This document shows positions 17,440-26,330 of a DNA stretch of 64,000 nt, piece after piece (position 1 is the stretch's first letter; every line of letters begins with the position of its first letter). The stretch is taken from the NCBI GenBank assembly GCA_013391385.1, contig JACBFI010000016.1, forward strand, positions 1 through 64,000. The letters run 5' to 3'. A program made the translations under genes and the position numbers. The notes under the pieces are model-generated. The model had not been told where the DNA came from and did no database searches. It saw only the letters and a program-made list of their open reading frames with translations. The stretch is from Sediminibacterium sp. Gen4. GTDB taxonomy: Bacteria; Bacteroidota; Bacteroidia; Chitinophagales; Chitinophagaceae.

Positions 17440-17883
17440 TCAAAAGACCATATTCCCCTTATTCTTGATCTGCTCATTCGTGAGCTCAGCTACCAACTGA
17501 ACACCAACAAGGTTTTTGACGGATTGTTTGATCCAGTTACATTTTGTATCATCTACCAAATCACCTTTCATCAACCATAAAAAATCCATATGCTTGAATT
17601 CAGGCAATAAATATTCTCCGTCGAACTGATTGTGATATAGATAATGTACCAAAAAGCTATTTGGCTCCTTTGATTCATAGATACTGAAATAATAACTCCG
17701 CTCTTTCCTTCGCAAATGAATTTCATAAGCAGGGTTCAATCTAAACGTGTATCCCAAAAAGTTATTCAACTGCAAACAAAACTGATAATTCTTCACCGGC
17801 GCCGTTATGCCCAATAAACGCGTATCATCGAAGAAATCTTCGTTGAGTTCCTCAATATTCAGTCTTAGTTTGGTGGTGGCCAT
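17440..17883 (-). CDS. IPExxxVDY-family protein
   Basis: A 147-residue protein of unknown function restricted to Bacteroidota. It begins TTKLRLNIEELNEDFFDDTRLLGI, continues with NNFLGYTFRLN and ends with YLLPEFKHMDFLWLMKGD, which matches the family signature (I/L)PExKxxDYxLxxxG. An ATG at 17904 is also in frame, but its codons are part of the inverted repeat of GGTCCAT words, so ATG at 17883 is preferred. Confidence 0.85.
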   Translation of the reverse strand: MATTKLRLNIEELNEDFFDDTRLLGITAPVKNYQFCLQLNNFLGYTFRLNPAYEIHLRRKERSYYFSIYESKEPNSFLVHYLYHNQFDGEYLLPEFKHMDFLWLMKGDLVDDTKCNWIKQSVKNLVGVQLVAELTNEQIKNKGNMVF

Positions 17884-17898
17884 AGGCGATAGTGAATG

Positions 17899-17979
17899 GT
17901 CCATGGTCCATAGTCCATGGTATTTTTATCAGATAAATTCTCTTTCCCTACCATGGACCATCGACTATGGACCATGGAC
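17899..17979. repeat. Inverted repeat of CCATGG/TCCAT words
   Basis: The left part (17899-17922) and right part (17949-17979) are reverse complements apart from a 7-bp unit present only on the right. Arms are tandem GGTCCAT and GTCCATA words. It separates the M28 peptidase stop from the downstream IPExxxVDY gene on the same strand. Confidence 0.75.
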
Positions 17980-17983
17980 TAAA

Positions 17984-19627
17984 TCACAGCTCTACTTCAA
18001 ATACTTTCTCCTCATTTCCTCTCTTAATCCGCAACTGTGTTTTATCTCCTTTGTTAAATTTACCCAATGCTTGCATATAACTCATCACATCTACGAACTT
18101 AAATTCTCCGAGTTGCAATAAGATATCACCTGCCTGCAAACCCAGTTTCTCTGCTAATTTACCCGGACTTACACCATCAATACGCATACCGGTACCGGAA
18201 TAGCCATAATCAGGGATAACTCCCAGACTTACGGTGAAGCGGCGTGTTTGTCCCATTTGGGGCTCAGTGGTTTTAGTGAAACTTAGTTTGCCTTTGGTAT
18301 CTGTACGGTTGATCAGTTCATAGATGAGTTTTACGATATCTTTCTGTGCATCATAATTGATCTTGTCTGCATCATCGCTGATTTTATGATAATCAGGATG
18401 ACTACCAGTGAAAAAGAATTGTACCGGAATATTGGCGCGATAAAAACTGGCATGATCACTTGGACCACTACCGGTACTATCAAATTTTATGATCAGGTTT
18501 GAATTCAATCCTTTCCATACTTCACCCCAAACCGGAGAAGTGCCATAACCACCTACCGTGAGTTTATGTGCAGTATCATAACGTCCTACCATGTCCATAT
18601 TGATCATATAGTTGGGGGTAATTTTTACAGTAGGATTTTCCAACCAATATTTACTTCCCAGTAACCCTAGCTCTTCGCCAGAAAAATGAATAAAGAGATA
18701 ATTGTTATTGGTAGGGGCTTTTACTTTTAGCATACGAGCCAGTTCCAGCAATGCTGCAGTACCACTGGCATTATCATCAGCGCCGTTATGAACGGCGTGG
18801 AATGTATCTAAGGCTGATTTATCCTCTCCATATCCTAGGTGATCATAATGTGCGCCAATGATGACTGTATTAGCTGCATTATTATTTAAAAACGCAATTA
18901 CATTTCTGGCTTTTCGCTTTTTTTCTGACAAAGAAACATTCACACTAATGGCATAACTCGCAGATTCATCTGCAAAATGTTTCTTGATGCCTTCTTTAGT
19001 AATATAGATAACCGGAATCGACAATAAAGCAGAAGTATCATTTTTATTGAACTGAATATTGTCAACTCGATTGGAGCTATTGTACACAAATAAAGCGGTG
19101 GCACCTTTGCTAACAGCATGTGCTGCTTGTTGTTTGATTGTATTTTCTATATCGAAATGTGGATTGTTTTGATTGTCTTCCAAAACATCTTGTAAATCAA
19201 AAAACCAAGGCTGTCCTTTTTCGGTAAGTGCTATTGCGGGTTTTCCTTGTGCAGACTTATTGGCACTATACGGTAGCGGAAAATAATCTTTGCGAATGGT
19301 AAGTGTTTGGTCTTCTACTACCAAACGGGTAGCCGCATCCACCTGTTTCCCTTCTTTAATCTCAAACTCCTGTACATAGCCATTCGTGCCTTTGGCTTCT
19401 ATACCCATTTGCTGGTATTGCTGAACCAGGTATTGCATCGCCAGTTCTTCGCCTTTACTACCGGTTAAGCGACCTTCCAGTTGATCATCGGCCAGATATT
19501 GTACATGCGATTTCAAAGACGCCACCAAAACCGCATTGGCTTTTTCTTCGGCGATTCGCTTTTTACGTTTACTCTGCGACCAGGAAAGAACAGGAACCAA
19601 TACCAATAAGAACAGAATTTTCTTCAT
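17984..19627 (-). CDS. Secreted M28 aminopeptidase with PA and PDZ domains
   Basis: A 547-residue exported zinc peptidase. A signal peptide (MKKILFLLVLVPVLSWSQS) leads to a catalytic domain interrupted by a PA insert (about 125-235). Zinc residues are His260 in GAHYDHLG, Asp285 in NGADDNASG, Glu318/Glu319 in SGEELGLLGS, Asp345 in NMDMVGR and a distal His in SHPDYHKISDD. A PDZ domain (about 460-547) ends the protein and may position substrates. Probably an aminopeptidase in the periplasm. ATG at 19627; a TACTTTTG box lies at 19647-19654. Confidence 0.94.
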   Translation of the reverse strand: MKKILFLLVLVPVLSWSQSKRKKRIAEEKANAVLVASLKSHVQYLADDQLEGRLTGSKGEELAMQYLVQQYQQMGIEAKGTNGYVQEFEIKEGKQVDAATRLVVEDQTLTIRKDYFPLPYSANKSAQGKPAIALTEKGQPWFFDLQDVLEDNQNNPHFDIENTIKQQAAHAVSKGATALFVYNSSNRVDNIQFNKNDTSALLSIPVIYITKEGIKKHFADESASYAISVNVSLSEKKRKARNVIAFLNNNAANTVIIGAHYDHLGYGEDKSALDTFHAVHNGADDNASGTAALLELARMLKVKAPTNNNYLFIHFSGEELGLLGSKYWLENPTVKITPNYMINMDMVGRYDTAHKLTVGGYGTSPVWGEVWKGLNSNLIIKFDSTGSGPSDHASFYRANIPVQFFFTGSHPDYHKISDDADKINYDAQKDIVKLIYELINRTDTKGKLSFTKTTEPQMGQTRRFTVSLGVIPDYGYSGTGMRIDGVSPGKLAEKLGLQAGDILLQLGEFKFVDVMSYMQALGKFNKGDKTQLRIKRGNEEKVFEVEL

Positions 19628-19646
19628 AACAGATGCTTAGCTGCTG

Positions 19647-19654
19647 CAAAAGTA
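19647..19654 (-). promoter_or_regulatory. Predicted -7 box for the M28 peptidase gene
   Basis: TACTTTTG on the minus strand fits TAnnTTTG and lies 19 nt before the ATG. A TTTG further upstream is about 25 nt away, longer than usual. Confidence 0.4.
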
Positions 19655-19772
19655 CGTTGAGGAAGAGAAGTATGGAGATCAAATGAATATTTTATGATGA
19701 ATTTATTCCGGCAAAGTCATAAAAACACTTAATCCGCTCAAAAGTAATTTTTACCCATATCAAAAAATAAAT

Positions 19773-19819
19773 TTTGCGAAACCAAATGGTTGCGTATATA
19801 TTTGCAACTGAACGGTTGC
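19773..19819 (+). promoter_or_regulatory. Promoter and dual operator of the ArsR/SRPBCC-VOC operon
   Basis: TTTG (19773-19776) and TATATTTG (19797-19804) are separated by 20 nt, an ideal Bacteroidota promoter. Two dyads overlap it: AACCAAATGGTT (19780-19791, arms AACCA/TGGTT) in the spacer, and GCAACTGAACGGTTGC (19804-19819, arms GCAAC/GTTGC) at the start site. Their position suggests autorepression by the ArsR protein encoded just downstream. Confidence 0.65.
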
Positions 19820-19834
19820 TAAAATTAGTGTATC

Positions 19835-20155
19835 ATGCGAAGAGATGTATTTCAAGCCATTGCCGACCCAACCAGAAGAGCCATCATTGCATTGATTGCC
19901 TTTCAAGCCATGACACCCAATGCCATTGCTGAACATTTTGACTCGAGCAGACAAGCTGTTTCCAAACACTTGCGTATACTAACAGAATGTCAGTTGGTAG
20001 AGCAAGAACAGTCGGGACGCGAAATTTACTATACCCTTAATGCCAAAAAGATGAAAGAAATCGATAAATGGCTGGAACAGTTTCGTTTGTTATGGGAAAA
20101 CAGATTCAGCCAATTAGATAAAGTCTTACACACCCTTAAAACACAAAAGAAATGA
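19835..20155 (+). CDS. ArsR-family transcriptional repressor
   Basis: A 106-residue winged-helix regulator. The HTH spans [23 protein letters not shown] and [13 protein letters not shown], and the wing contains [10 protein letters not shown]. There is no metal-binding Cys cluster, which fits the ArsR subgroup that is paired with SRPBCC (AHSA1-type) genes. Its stop overlaps the next start (ATGA), so the two are coupled. It probably represses its own operon through the dyads at 19780-19819; the inducer is unknown. Confidence 0.92.
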   Translation: MRRDVFQAIADPTRRAIIALIAFQAMTPNAIAEHFDSSRQAVSKHLRILTECQLVEQEQSGREIYYTLNAKKMKEIDKWLEQFRLLWENRFSQLDKVLHTLKTQKK

Positions 20156-21117
20156 ACACCAATCTTTTATTCGACTTTACAGTGAATAAAGAAACCAACA
20201 CCATTCATGTAAAGCGCGAATTTGCCGCCAATCTGCATTTTGTCTGGGATGCCTGGACAAAACCCGAACTGCTCGATCTCTGGTGGGCACCCAAACCCTA
20301 TCGTACCGTTACTAAATCCATGGATTTCAGAGAAGGCGGTTACTGGCATTATCGCATGATTGGTCCGGACAATGACTGTCACTGGTGTAGAGCCGATTAT
20401 GAACATATTGACAAACATGTGGTTTTCTCAGGATTGGATGCATTCTGTGATGAAGCAGGGACAGTCAATACAGACTTTCCTCGTTCTCACTGGACCAATC
20501 GTTTTAGCGAAAATGAAGATGTGACCACGGTGAATATTGTGATTGCGTATCAATCACTCGCTGATTTGGAGAAAATTGTTGAGCTCGGATTCAAAGAAGG
20601 ATTTACGATGGCATTGCAGAATCTGGATCAGTATATCGAAGCGCAATTCAAGTTGCGTGCAGAAATGAAAAGCAGCACAAAAGAAAGAGTGTGTACGTAT
20701 TTGAATTTCCCGGGTAACACGGAAGAAGCTTTTCTATTTTATCGTTCTGTTTTCAAAACAGAATTTACAACCGGAGGTATCAAACGTTTTGGTGAAGTTC
20801 CTGCTAGTGCTGATCAACCACCAATAGCTGATGCTTTAAAAAATATGGTATTACATGTAGAGTTACCGATCACCGCTAACCATATTCTAATGGGAACGGA
20901 TGCTCCTAAAGAAATGGGCTTTACTGTAACGCAAGGGAATAATATGCACATTAGTATAGAACCTGAATCCAGAGCGGAAGCCAAGCGAATTTTTGATGCT
21001 TTATCTGCTGGAGGCACCATCAGTATGCCTTTACAGGACATGTTCTGGGGCGCCTATTTTGGTAGCTTCACAGACAAGTACGGTATCAACTGGATGATCA
21101 ATTGCCTTGCCCAATAA
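20152..21117 (+). CDS. SRPBCC-VOC fusion protein
   Basis: A 321-residue protein joining two folds usually encoded separately. Residues about 14-160 are an AHSA1-type SRPBCC domain ([37 protein letters not shown]). Residues about 175-321 are a PhnB-like VOC/glyoxalase domain ([17 protein letters not shown], ending [19 protein letters not shown]). Both are common ArsR partners in Bacteroidota as separate genes. The joint substrate is unknown. It overlaps the arsR-type gene by 4 nt. Confidence 0.9.
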   Translation: MNTNLLFDFTVNKETNTIHVKREFAANLHFVWDAWTKPELLDLWWAPKPYRTVTKSMDFREGGYWHYRMIGPDNDCHWCRADYEHIDKHVVFSGLDAFCDEAGTVNTDFPRSHWTNRFSENEDVTTVNIVIAYQSLADLEKIVELGFKEGFTMALQNLDQYIEAQFKLRAEMKSSTKERVCTYLNFPGNTEEAFLFYRSVFKTEFTTGGIKRFGEVPASADQPPIADALKNMVLHVELPITANHILMGTDAPKEMGFTVTQGNNMHISIEPESRAEAKRIFDALSAGGTISMPLQDMFWGAYFGSFTDKYGINWMINCLAQ

Positions 21118-21120
21118 AAT

Positions 21121-21196
21121 TCAGTGCCTTCTGTGCTTTCAGTGGCAAATAATTTTCTATCAAGAAATTGCCACTGAAAGCACAGAAATACACTGA
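21121..21196. repeat. Inverted repeat of CAGTGGC/GCACAG words
   Basis: Inner arms at 21129-21148 and 21168-21187 are perfect 20-nt reverse complements, extended outward by TCAGTG/CACTGA. The loop is 19 nt. It lies just after the SRPBCC-VOC stop, before the DoxX gene. A related half-copy is at 60069-60097. Confidence 0.8.
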
Positions 21197-21220
21197 AAGA
21201 ACTTTATAAAACAACCCACT

Positions 21221-21598
21221 ATGCCAACCAAATCAACCAAACTCATCTACTGGATCACTACTGCCTTGTTTGCAGGATTCATGATCTTCTCTGCCATTCC
21301 CAATATTATGGTCAATGAAGAGTCGAAACAATTTTTATCAGGATACCTTGGATATCCTGAATATTTTATTCGCTTTATTGGTATTGCGAAATTGTTGGGA
21401 TCCATTGCGATACTGATGCCCTTCTTAAAAAAAGTCAAAGAATGGGCGTATGCCGGACTGTTCTTTGATCTCGTCGGTGCCGTGTATTCAGTGATTAGTG
21501 TTGGGGGTATTGACCCTAATATGAGTATGATGGTACTTGTATTTGGCGTGGCAATTACTTCTTATATTTATAATGATAAATATTTCACGAAGAAATAG
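21221..21598 (+). CDS. DoxX-family membrane protein
   Basis: A 125-residue protein with four hydrophobic segments: LIYWITTALFAGFMIFSAI, a second after YFIRFIGIAKLLGSIAILM, then WAYAGLFFDLVGAVYSVI and MMVLVFGVAITSYI. This matches the DoxX-like family (a DUF of small four-helix proteins). Function is not established. ATG at 21221. It may be in the arsR operon, although the inverted repeat at 21121-21196 intervenes. Confidence 0.82.
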   Translation: MPTKSTKLIYWITTALFAGFMIFSAIPNIMVNEESKQFLSGYLGYPEYFIRFIGIAKLLGSIAILMPFLKKVKEWAYAGLFFDLVGAVYSVISVGGIDPNMSMMVLVFGVAITSYIYNDKYFTKK

Positions 21599-21624
21599 TT
21601 CCAGTATTATAAATCAGACCCCAT

Positions 21625-22413
21625 ATGAGTGGTTCAAAAACGATTCATTGCCTTAATTGTGGCTACTCATTTCAAGGAAACTATTGCTCTTCATGCGGAC
21701 AAAAAGCCTCCGTAAAGAAACTCACCTGGAAGAGTTTGAGTGATGAGTTCATCCATTTTTTTACGCATGCAGAGCATAGTTTTATCTATACATCCCGCTC
21801 AATTCTTACTAATCCTGGAAACGTTGTAAAGGAATTTCTGGATGGCAAAAGAAAGAAAGTTCATAAGCCTATCACTTTTGTCTTGATTTGGTTTGCGATC
21901 TACAAACTCATCTCTGCCGGCTATACCTTAATAATTGGATGGCTTAACCTTGAAAAATTCACTCGCTCAGAACCAACATTAAGGATATTATGGCATGGAT
22001 CAAGAAATAAAGTTCTTACACAATATGAAAACTTTATCACCATTCTCATTATAGCACCCATACTTGTGCTATTGGGCTGGATCATTTTTCGAAAAACAAA
22101 GACCAGTTTTGTTGAAAGATGGGTGGCACTTATTTATGGTTCTGCTTATTCAACAATGATCTCAACTTTATTGGCAACAATTGGTTTTATATTCAAGCTG
22201 CTACAAGTGCCTTTTAAAACAGGCTTTATTAATGACCTGTATTTTCTGATCTATTTTTTTTCCATAACCTGGTTTATATATGGATTCGAAAAAATATTTC
22301 AACCCAAGAGTTCCAGAACAGCAAAAATATTTTTAGCATTGATTATGTCACTGATAGCTAATTATGCAGCTGATATTGTTTGGTACTTTTTATACAGATT
22401 ATTTCCTGCGTAA
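21625..22413 (+). CDS. DUF3667 membrane protein with zinc ribbon
   Basis: A 262-residue protein. The N-terminus holds a four-Cys zinc ribbon (CLNCGYSFQGNYCSSCGQK), followed by the DUF3667 helix FLDGKRKKVHKPITFVLIWF and about five transmembrane segments. The family is widespread in Bacteroidota and has no known function. ATG at 21625, 26 bp after the DoxX gene. Confidence 0.85.
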   Translation: MSGSKTIHCLNCGYSFQGNYCSSCGQKASVKKLTWKSLSDEFIHFFTHAEHSFIYTSRSILTNPGNVVKEFLDGKRKKVHKPITFVLIWFAIYKLISAGYTLIIGWLNLEKFTRSEPTLRILWHGSRNKVLTQYENFITILIIAPILVLLGWIIFRKTKTSFVERWVALIYGSAYSTMISTLLATIGFIFKLLQVPFKTGFINDLYFLIYFFSITWFIYGFEKIFQPKSSRTAKIFLALIMSLIANYAADIVWYFLYRLFPA

Positions 22414-22471
22414 AGATTGGATGGATGTACAATCTTTTATCAACACCCTCTTTACGCATTGATGATATCCA

Positions 22472-22513
22472 AATTCAAATAGCTACGGGCTTAAGCCCGT
22501 AGCTATTTGAATT
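22472..22513. repeat. 42-bp perfect palindrome
   Basis: A perfect 42-nt palindrome with no loop, centred on GGGCTTAAGCCC, flanked by AGCTAC/GTAGCT and AATTCAAAT/ATTTGAATT. The esterase stop codon (22512-22514) begins in its right end. The core resembles GGGCTTAAGCCC repeats seen between genes in other bacterial phyla. Confidence 0.9.
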
Positions 22514-23975
22514 ATTTGATTTTAGCATCGATCTCCGCAACCACCCGTTTTGTAAAAGCTTCGGACCAAATATTCCAATGATCTGCTCCGGGTATCAATT
22601 CTGTAACAACAGGAACTTTTGCTGTAACGGCTTTTTGTGTAAATGCAGTTACTGCTTCATTCAATAAGAAATTATGGGCGGTACCGGCATATACATGCAC
22701 TTTGCCATTAATCTTACCGGATAGCTTTGAAGCATTTCTTTGAATGAATTTACCAAGATCATAAGGCTCCCAGCTTTTTACAACAGCCGGGTCTACTTTT
22801 CCGGTAGTATGATCATATACTTGTTTAGGTCTTCCGTTTTTATCCGGCACACCAAACTCTGCTTCAAACGCCTGTAGCTGTTCTCCATCACCTGTGAAAT
22901 TTTCAACAGCTGCCATAACACGGGTAGTCATGGTAGGCGTTCCTTGCATAAAAAATATACCACGTTCTTTTCCTTCTTTATTGGTATAGAGATTCACATC
23001 TTTTTCATACAAATTGATACCGATAAAAGAAGTGAAATCCACCGGATCCGGCGATACCGACCAACAACCGCCAAATGCCTCCGGATAATTCAGTTGCAAC
23101 CAAAGAGATCCATAACCGCCTGTACTTTGTCCCATCACAAAACGCTGACTCGCATCTTTTACAACACGGTATTTGCTTTCTATATGCGGAATCAGTTCTT
23201 CTACCAATGCTTTCCCCCAAGGACCATTCACCCTTGAATCCACAAAAGCATGTAAACCAAAAGGAGACTGTGTTTCCGGATTTAGGTATACATAGATCTT
23301 ATCTTTTCCTAGATCCATCCCATAACGTCTTACCGGCATGGAGCCTTGCATATCATAATGGGTACCACCCCAACCCGGTATTACAAATACAATGGGGTAC
23401 AAACGGGTGCTATCATTTTTATAGGAAGCAGGCAAACGAACGGCCGCTTTCATGAAAATGTCTTTTTTACGAAAATCAGATAGCAGTTTGCTTTTAAGAA
23501 CCACTTCTTTTACCTGCTCTGTTTCACGAATGATGCGTGATGCAATAAAAGAAGTGAACGCAATTGTAGCAGTTCCCTTTCCTTGCTCATCTACATAGAG
23601 TATCGCTTCTTTTCTGGCATAAATATTTCCTGCATTGAAGGTTCCTCTTTCTTCAAAGTCTGTATCCAGAATACCGGCTATTTTATAATAACCCGGTTTT
23701 AATGTAGACATACCATTCGGCAGGTAACGATTACTAGCTTGGTCGGTTGTTACGGTTATTTCATCCTTGACATCTTTTACCATCCATGCAAACATGGCCT
23801 GAGAAGGATCGGGATTATTGGGAATTCGTTTTGTGGTATCGCTTTGGGTAAAGATGTAGAGTTTACCGGTATAGGTTCTATTCAAAGAGGGGTCTGTAAA
23901 TACGCGAATTTGAATCTGTGTCCAGGCTTGAGCACCTAATAGTAATAAGGTGATAAGTAGAATGATCTGTTTCAT
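22512..23975 (-). CDS. Secreted esterase (putative esterase D/CE1-like)
   Basis: A 487-residue exported alpha/beta hydrolase. After the signal peptide (MKQIILLITLLLLGAQAWTQ) comes a beta-rich N-terminal domain to about 175, then the esterase domain with VFVIPGWGGTHYD (oxyanion region), GQSTGGYGSLW (Ser284) and, near the end, GADHWNIWSE with the probable catalytic His. Substrates of such enzymes include feruloyl- or acetyl-esters of carbohydrates; which one is not decidable here. ATG at 23975. Confidence 0.88.
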   Translation of the reverse strand: MKQIILLITLLLLGAQAWTQIQIRVFTDPSLNRTYTGKLYIFTQSDTTKRIPNNPDPSQAMFAWMVKDVKDEITVTTDQASNRYLPNGMSTLKPGYYKIAGILDTDFEERGTFNAGNIYARKEAILYVDEQGKGTATIAFTSFIASRIIRETEQVKEVVLKSKLLSDFRKKDIFMKAAVRLPASYKNDSTRLYPIVFVIPGWGGTHYDMQGSMPVRRYGMDLGKDKIYVYLNPETQSPFGLHAFVDSRVNGPWGKALVEELIPHIESKYRVVKDASQRFVMGQSTGGYGSLWLQLNYPEAFGGCWSVSPDPVDFTSFIGINLYEKDVNLYTNKEGKERGIFFMQGTPTMTTRVMAAVENFTGDGEQLQAFEAEFGVPDKNGRPKQVYDHTTGKVDPAVVKSWEPYDLGKFIQRNASKLSGKINGKVHVYAGTAHNFLLNEAVTAFTQKAVTAKVPVVTELIPGADHWNIWSEAFTKRVVAEIDAKIK

Positions 23976-24306
23976 GCAAAGGATTTGATAACTAAACGGA
24001 GAATGAATTTAGATGTTACATTTTTTTCATGCAATCACATGATTATGTGGTGGATATGCTAAAGTTCGGCAGAAAACTGACGATTTCAATTTCAGTTGAC
24101 GAAATGATTTACGAACTTTTTACACCATGACACAATCTTTTACAAAACGTTATTTTACAATCATTTGTATAGGTATACGCCATTAGATGTTTTTGGATAA
24201 GTTCATATATTTAAGAGTTAGGTGCAAGCCTAAAGAACGAAACCACCTAGACAAACCGACAACCAAATTCAAAATTTCTACAAAATTGAAATGGTAACTT
24301 TGACGA
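23976..24306. other. Long intergenic region at the left border of the two-component island
   Basis: 331 nt without a gene. It contains an imperfect dyad CACAT-GATT-ATGTG near 24036, a wider pair AAAGTTCG (24061-24068)/CGAACTTT (24112-24119), and GTTAGGTGCAAGCCTAA (24217-24233), whose GTTAGGT fits the attC R' consensus GTTRRRY. The last 12 nt hold the -7 box of the response regulator gene. Confidence 0.4.
24295..24302 (+). promoter_or_regulatory. -7 box of the response regulator gene
   Basis: TAACTTTG fits TAnnTTTG and ends exactly 4 nt before the ATG at 24307, predicting a leaderless mRNA. Confidence 0.5.
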
Positions 24307-24981
24307 ATGAAAATACTGATTATAGAAGACGAAAACGAACTTGCCGACAGCATCTCTGAATATCTTTCGGAAGAAAACTATTTGTGTGAGTTTGCTCGAA
24401 CTTATAATCAAGCATTGGAGAAAATCGAATCATTTCATTACGACTGCATCTTATTAGACATTATGTTGCCAGATGGCAACGGAATGAATATTTTAGAAGA
24501 ACTCAAAAGACAAGACAAACAAGACGGAGTAATTATTGTTTCTGCAAAAAACGCATTAGACGACAAAATAAAAGGGCTTAAAATTGGTGCAGACGACTAC
24601 TTGACAAAGCCTTTTCATCTTTCGGAATTAGCTGCAAGGATTTACTCCGTTATCCGTAGAAAACAATTTGGAAATTCAAATACCGTTCGACAAAATGAAT
24701 TAGAAATAGACTTACTTGCAAAGACTATTTCAGTTCATAATCACCTCGTTAGTCTGACCAAAAAAGAATTTGATTTATTGCTCTACTTTGTCGGAAATAA
24801 AAATCGAGTTATTTCCAAAAGTACCTTGGCTGAACACCTTTCAGGTGATTTTGCCGATATGTTAGACAATCACGATTTTGTATATGCTCATATCAAAAAC
24901 TTAAAAAAGAAATTGAATGAAGCAGATTGCGGTAATTATTTGAAAACAGTTTACGGAACAGGTTATAAATGGGAAGGATGA
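24307..24981 (+). CDS. OmpR-type response regulator
   Basis: A 224-residue two-component regulator. The receiver domain (1-115) has the acidic pocket EDE at 7-9, phospho-acceptor Asp51 in LLDIMLPDGNG, the Thr/Ser switch region VSAK and Lys in LTKPFHL. The C-terminal winged helix (about 125-224) contains SLTKKEFDLLLYFV and TVYGTGYKWEG. It overlaps the histidine kinase gene by 4 nt (ATGA), so the pair is coupled. Asp is mostly encoded by GAC, unlike surrounding genes. Confidence 0.95.
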   Translation: MKILIIEDENELADSISEYLSEENYLCEFARTYNQALEKIESFHYDCILLDIMLPDGNGMNILEELKRQDKQDGVIIVSAKNALDDKIKGLKIGADDYLTKPFHLSELAARIYSVIRRKQFGNSNTVRQNELEIDLLAKTISVHNHLVSLTKKEFDLLLYFVGNKNRVISKSTLAEHLSGDFADMLDNHDFVYAHIKNLKKKLNEADCGNYLKTVYGTGYKWEG

Positions 24982-26264
24982 ATAAATTACTAAACAAATC
25001 CCTTAAATCCTTTACCATTTATGCCCTAATTGTTTTAGCGGCAAGTGTTCCTGCATACCTTTATTTGGTTGATAGCATTTGGCTTCGTGAGTTAGACGAA
25101 CACAACGAAATTGTTGCTGACAGAACGGATAACGAACTTAATAAATTAGAACTATCTGAAACCGAATTGAATCAAAGTATAGTGCTTTGGAACAAAATTC
25201 AACCCGGAACAAACCTTCAAAAGACCACTTTAGAAAAAAACAGAAAGGACAGCACCTATACAGTATCTAGAAAAAATCCTTATGTAACCCACGAAGATGT
25301 TGACCGATTTCGTGGGCTTTCGAGAGTGATTGAAATAAATGGACAAAATTATTTACTCACCGTAGAAACCAATGTTGAAGAAACCGAAGAAACCGTTGTT
25401 GCAATCGCTATTCTAACCTTTTTGTTTTTTCTGATTTTGGTTGTCGGTTTTTTGATTCTTAACAGACGATTATCCGTCAAATTATGGCAACCGTTCAGAA
25501 ATACTTTGGCGAGTTTGAAAACATTTAATCTCAATACTCAAAGCAATATTTTGTTCAAAAAATCAAACATCCTTGAGTTTGAAGAATTGAATGTGGCTTT
25601 GAATAAATTAATCGAACACACTGTTTCGGTTTATAATTCGCAGAAAGAGTTTACCGAAAATGCATCTCACGAATTGCAAACACCGTTGGCAATCATCAAA
25701 AACAAATTGGACATACTTCTGCAAAAAGAAGCACTAACAGACAGGCAATACCAACTAATTGAAGACATCAATAAAGCTTTGACAAGGGTTTCTCGAATTA
25801 ACAAAAATCTATTGTTGCTTGCCAAAATAGAAAACCATCAGTTTGATGATAGCGAAACAATAAATTTGAGCGAATTGACCCCAGAATGTATAGAACAATT
25901 GCAAGAACATTTTGCAAACAAAGACCTGAACCTAAAATCATCAATAGACGAAGATTGTGTGGTAACAGGAAATAGAATTTTGATTGAAATTCTCATCAAC
26001 AATTTATTGCTCAACTCAATTAGGCATAACTTACTAAAAGGAACAGTTGAAGTTAAGTTGAGTAAATCGGGCTTTATTATTAGCAATTCAGGAAGGACTG
26101 CACTGGAGCAAGAACAGCTTTTCAAACGGTTTAAAAAAACTTCTGACGAAAGTTCAGGAAGTGGGCTTGGATTGGCTATAGTTGAGCAAATCTGCAAAAG
26201 ACATCAATGGGAAATCGTCTATGAATTTCAGCAAGAAACACACATTTTCAAAATTAGCTTTTAG
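24978..26264 (+). CDS. Sensor histidine kinase
   Basis: A 428-residue membrane kinase. Transmembrane helices at about 12-31 and 139-161 enclose a sensor of about 105 residues in the periplasm. The HisKA domain has phospho-acceptor His231 in ENASHELQTPLAI, then the ATPase domain with LLLNSIRHN (N box) and SGSGLGLAIVEQI (G2 box). ATG at 24978 is chosen over one at 24969 because it overlaps the regulator stop as ATGA. The signal sensed is unknown; the neighbouring outer membrane protein is a plausible target. Confidence 0.94.
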   Translation: MNKLLNKSLKSFTIYALIVLAASVPAYLYLVDSIWLRELDEHNEIVADRTDNELNKLELSETELNQSIVLWNKIQPGTNLQKTTLEKNRKDSTYTVSRKNPYVTHEDVDRFRGLSRVIEINGQNYLLTVETNVEETEETVVAIAILTFLFFLILVVGFLILNRRLSVKLWQPFRNTLASLKTFNLNTQSNILFKKSNILEFEELNVALNKLIEHTVSVYNSQKEFTENASHELQTPLAIIKNKLDILLQKEALTDRQYQLIEDINKALTRVSRINKNLLLLAKIENHQFDDSETINLSELTPECIEQLQEHFANKDLNLKSSIDEDCVVTGNRILIEILINNLLLNSIRHNLLKGTVEVKLSKSGFIISNSGRTALEQEQLFKRFKKTSDESSGSGLGLAIVEQICKRHQWEIVYEFQQETHIFKISF

Positions 26265-26330
26265 GGCAATTCAAAATTTCTTCTAAATCGCTTCGGAGCT
26301 TTGCAGGGTAACTTAAAAATTATCCAATTT

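Noticed and set aside
24217-24233. GTTAGGTGCAAGCCTAA as a complete attC site
   Set aside because: GTTAGGT fits the R' box, but I found no matching left arm upstream, so only a border remnant is suggested.
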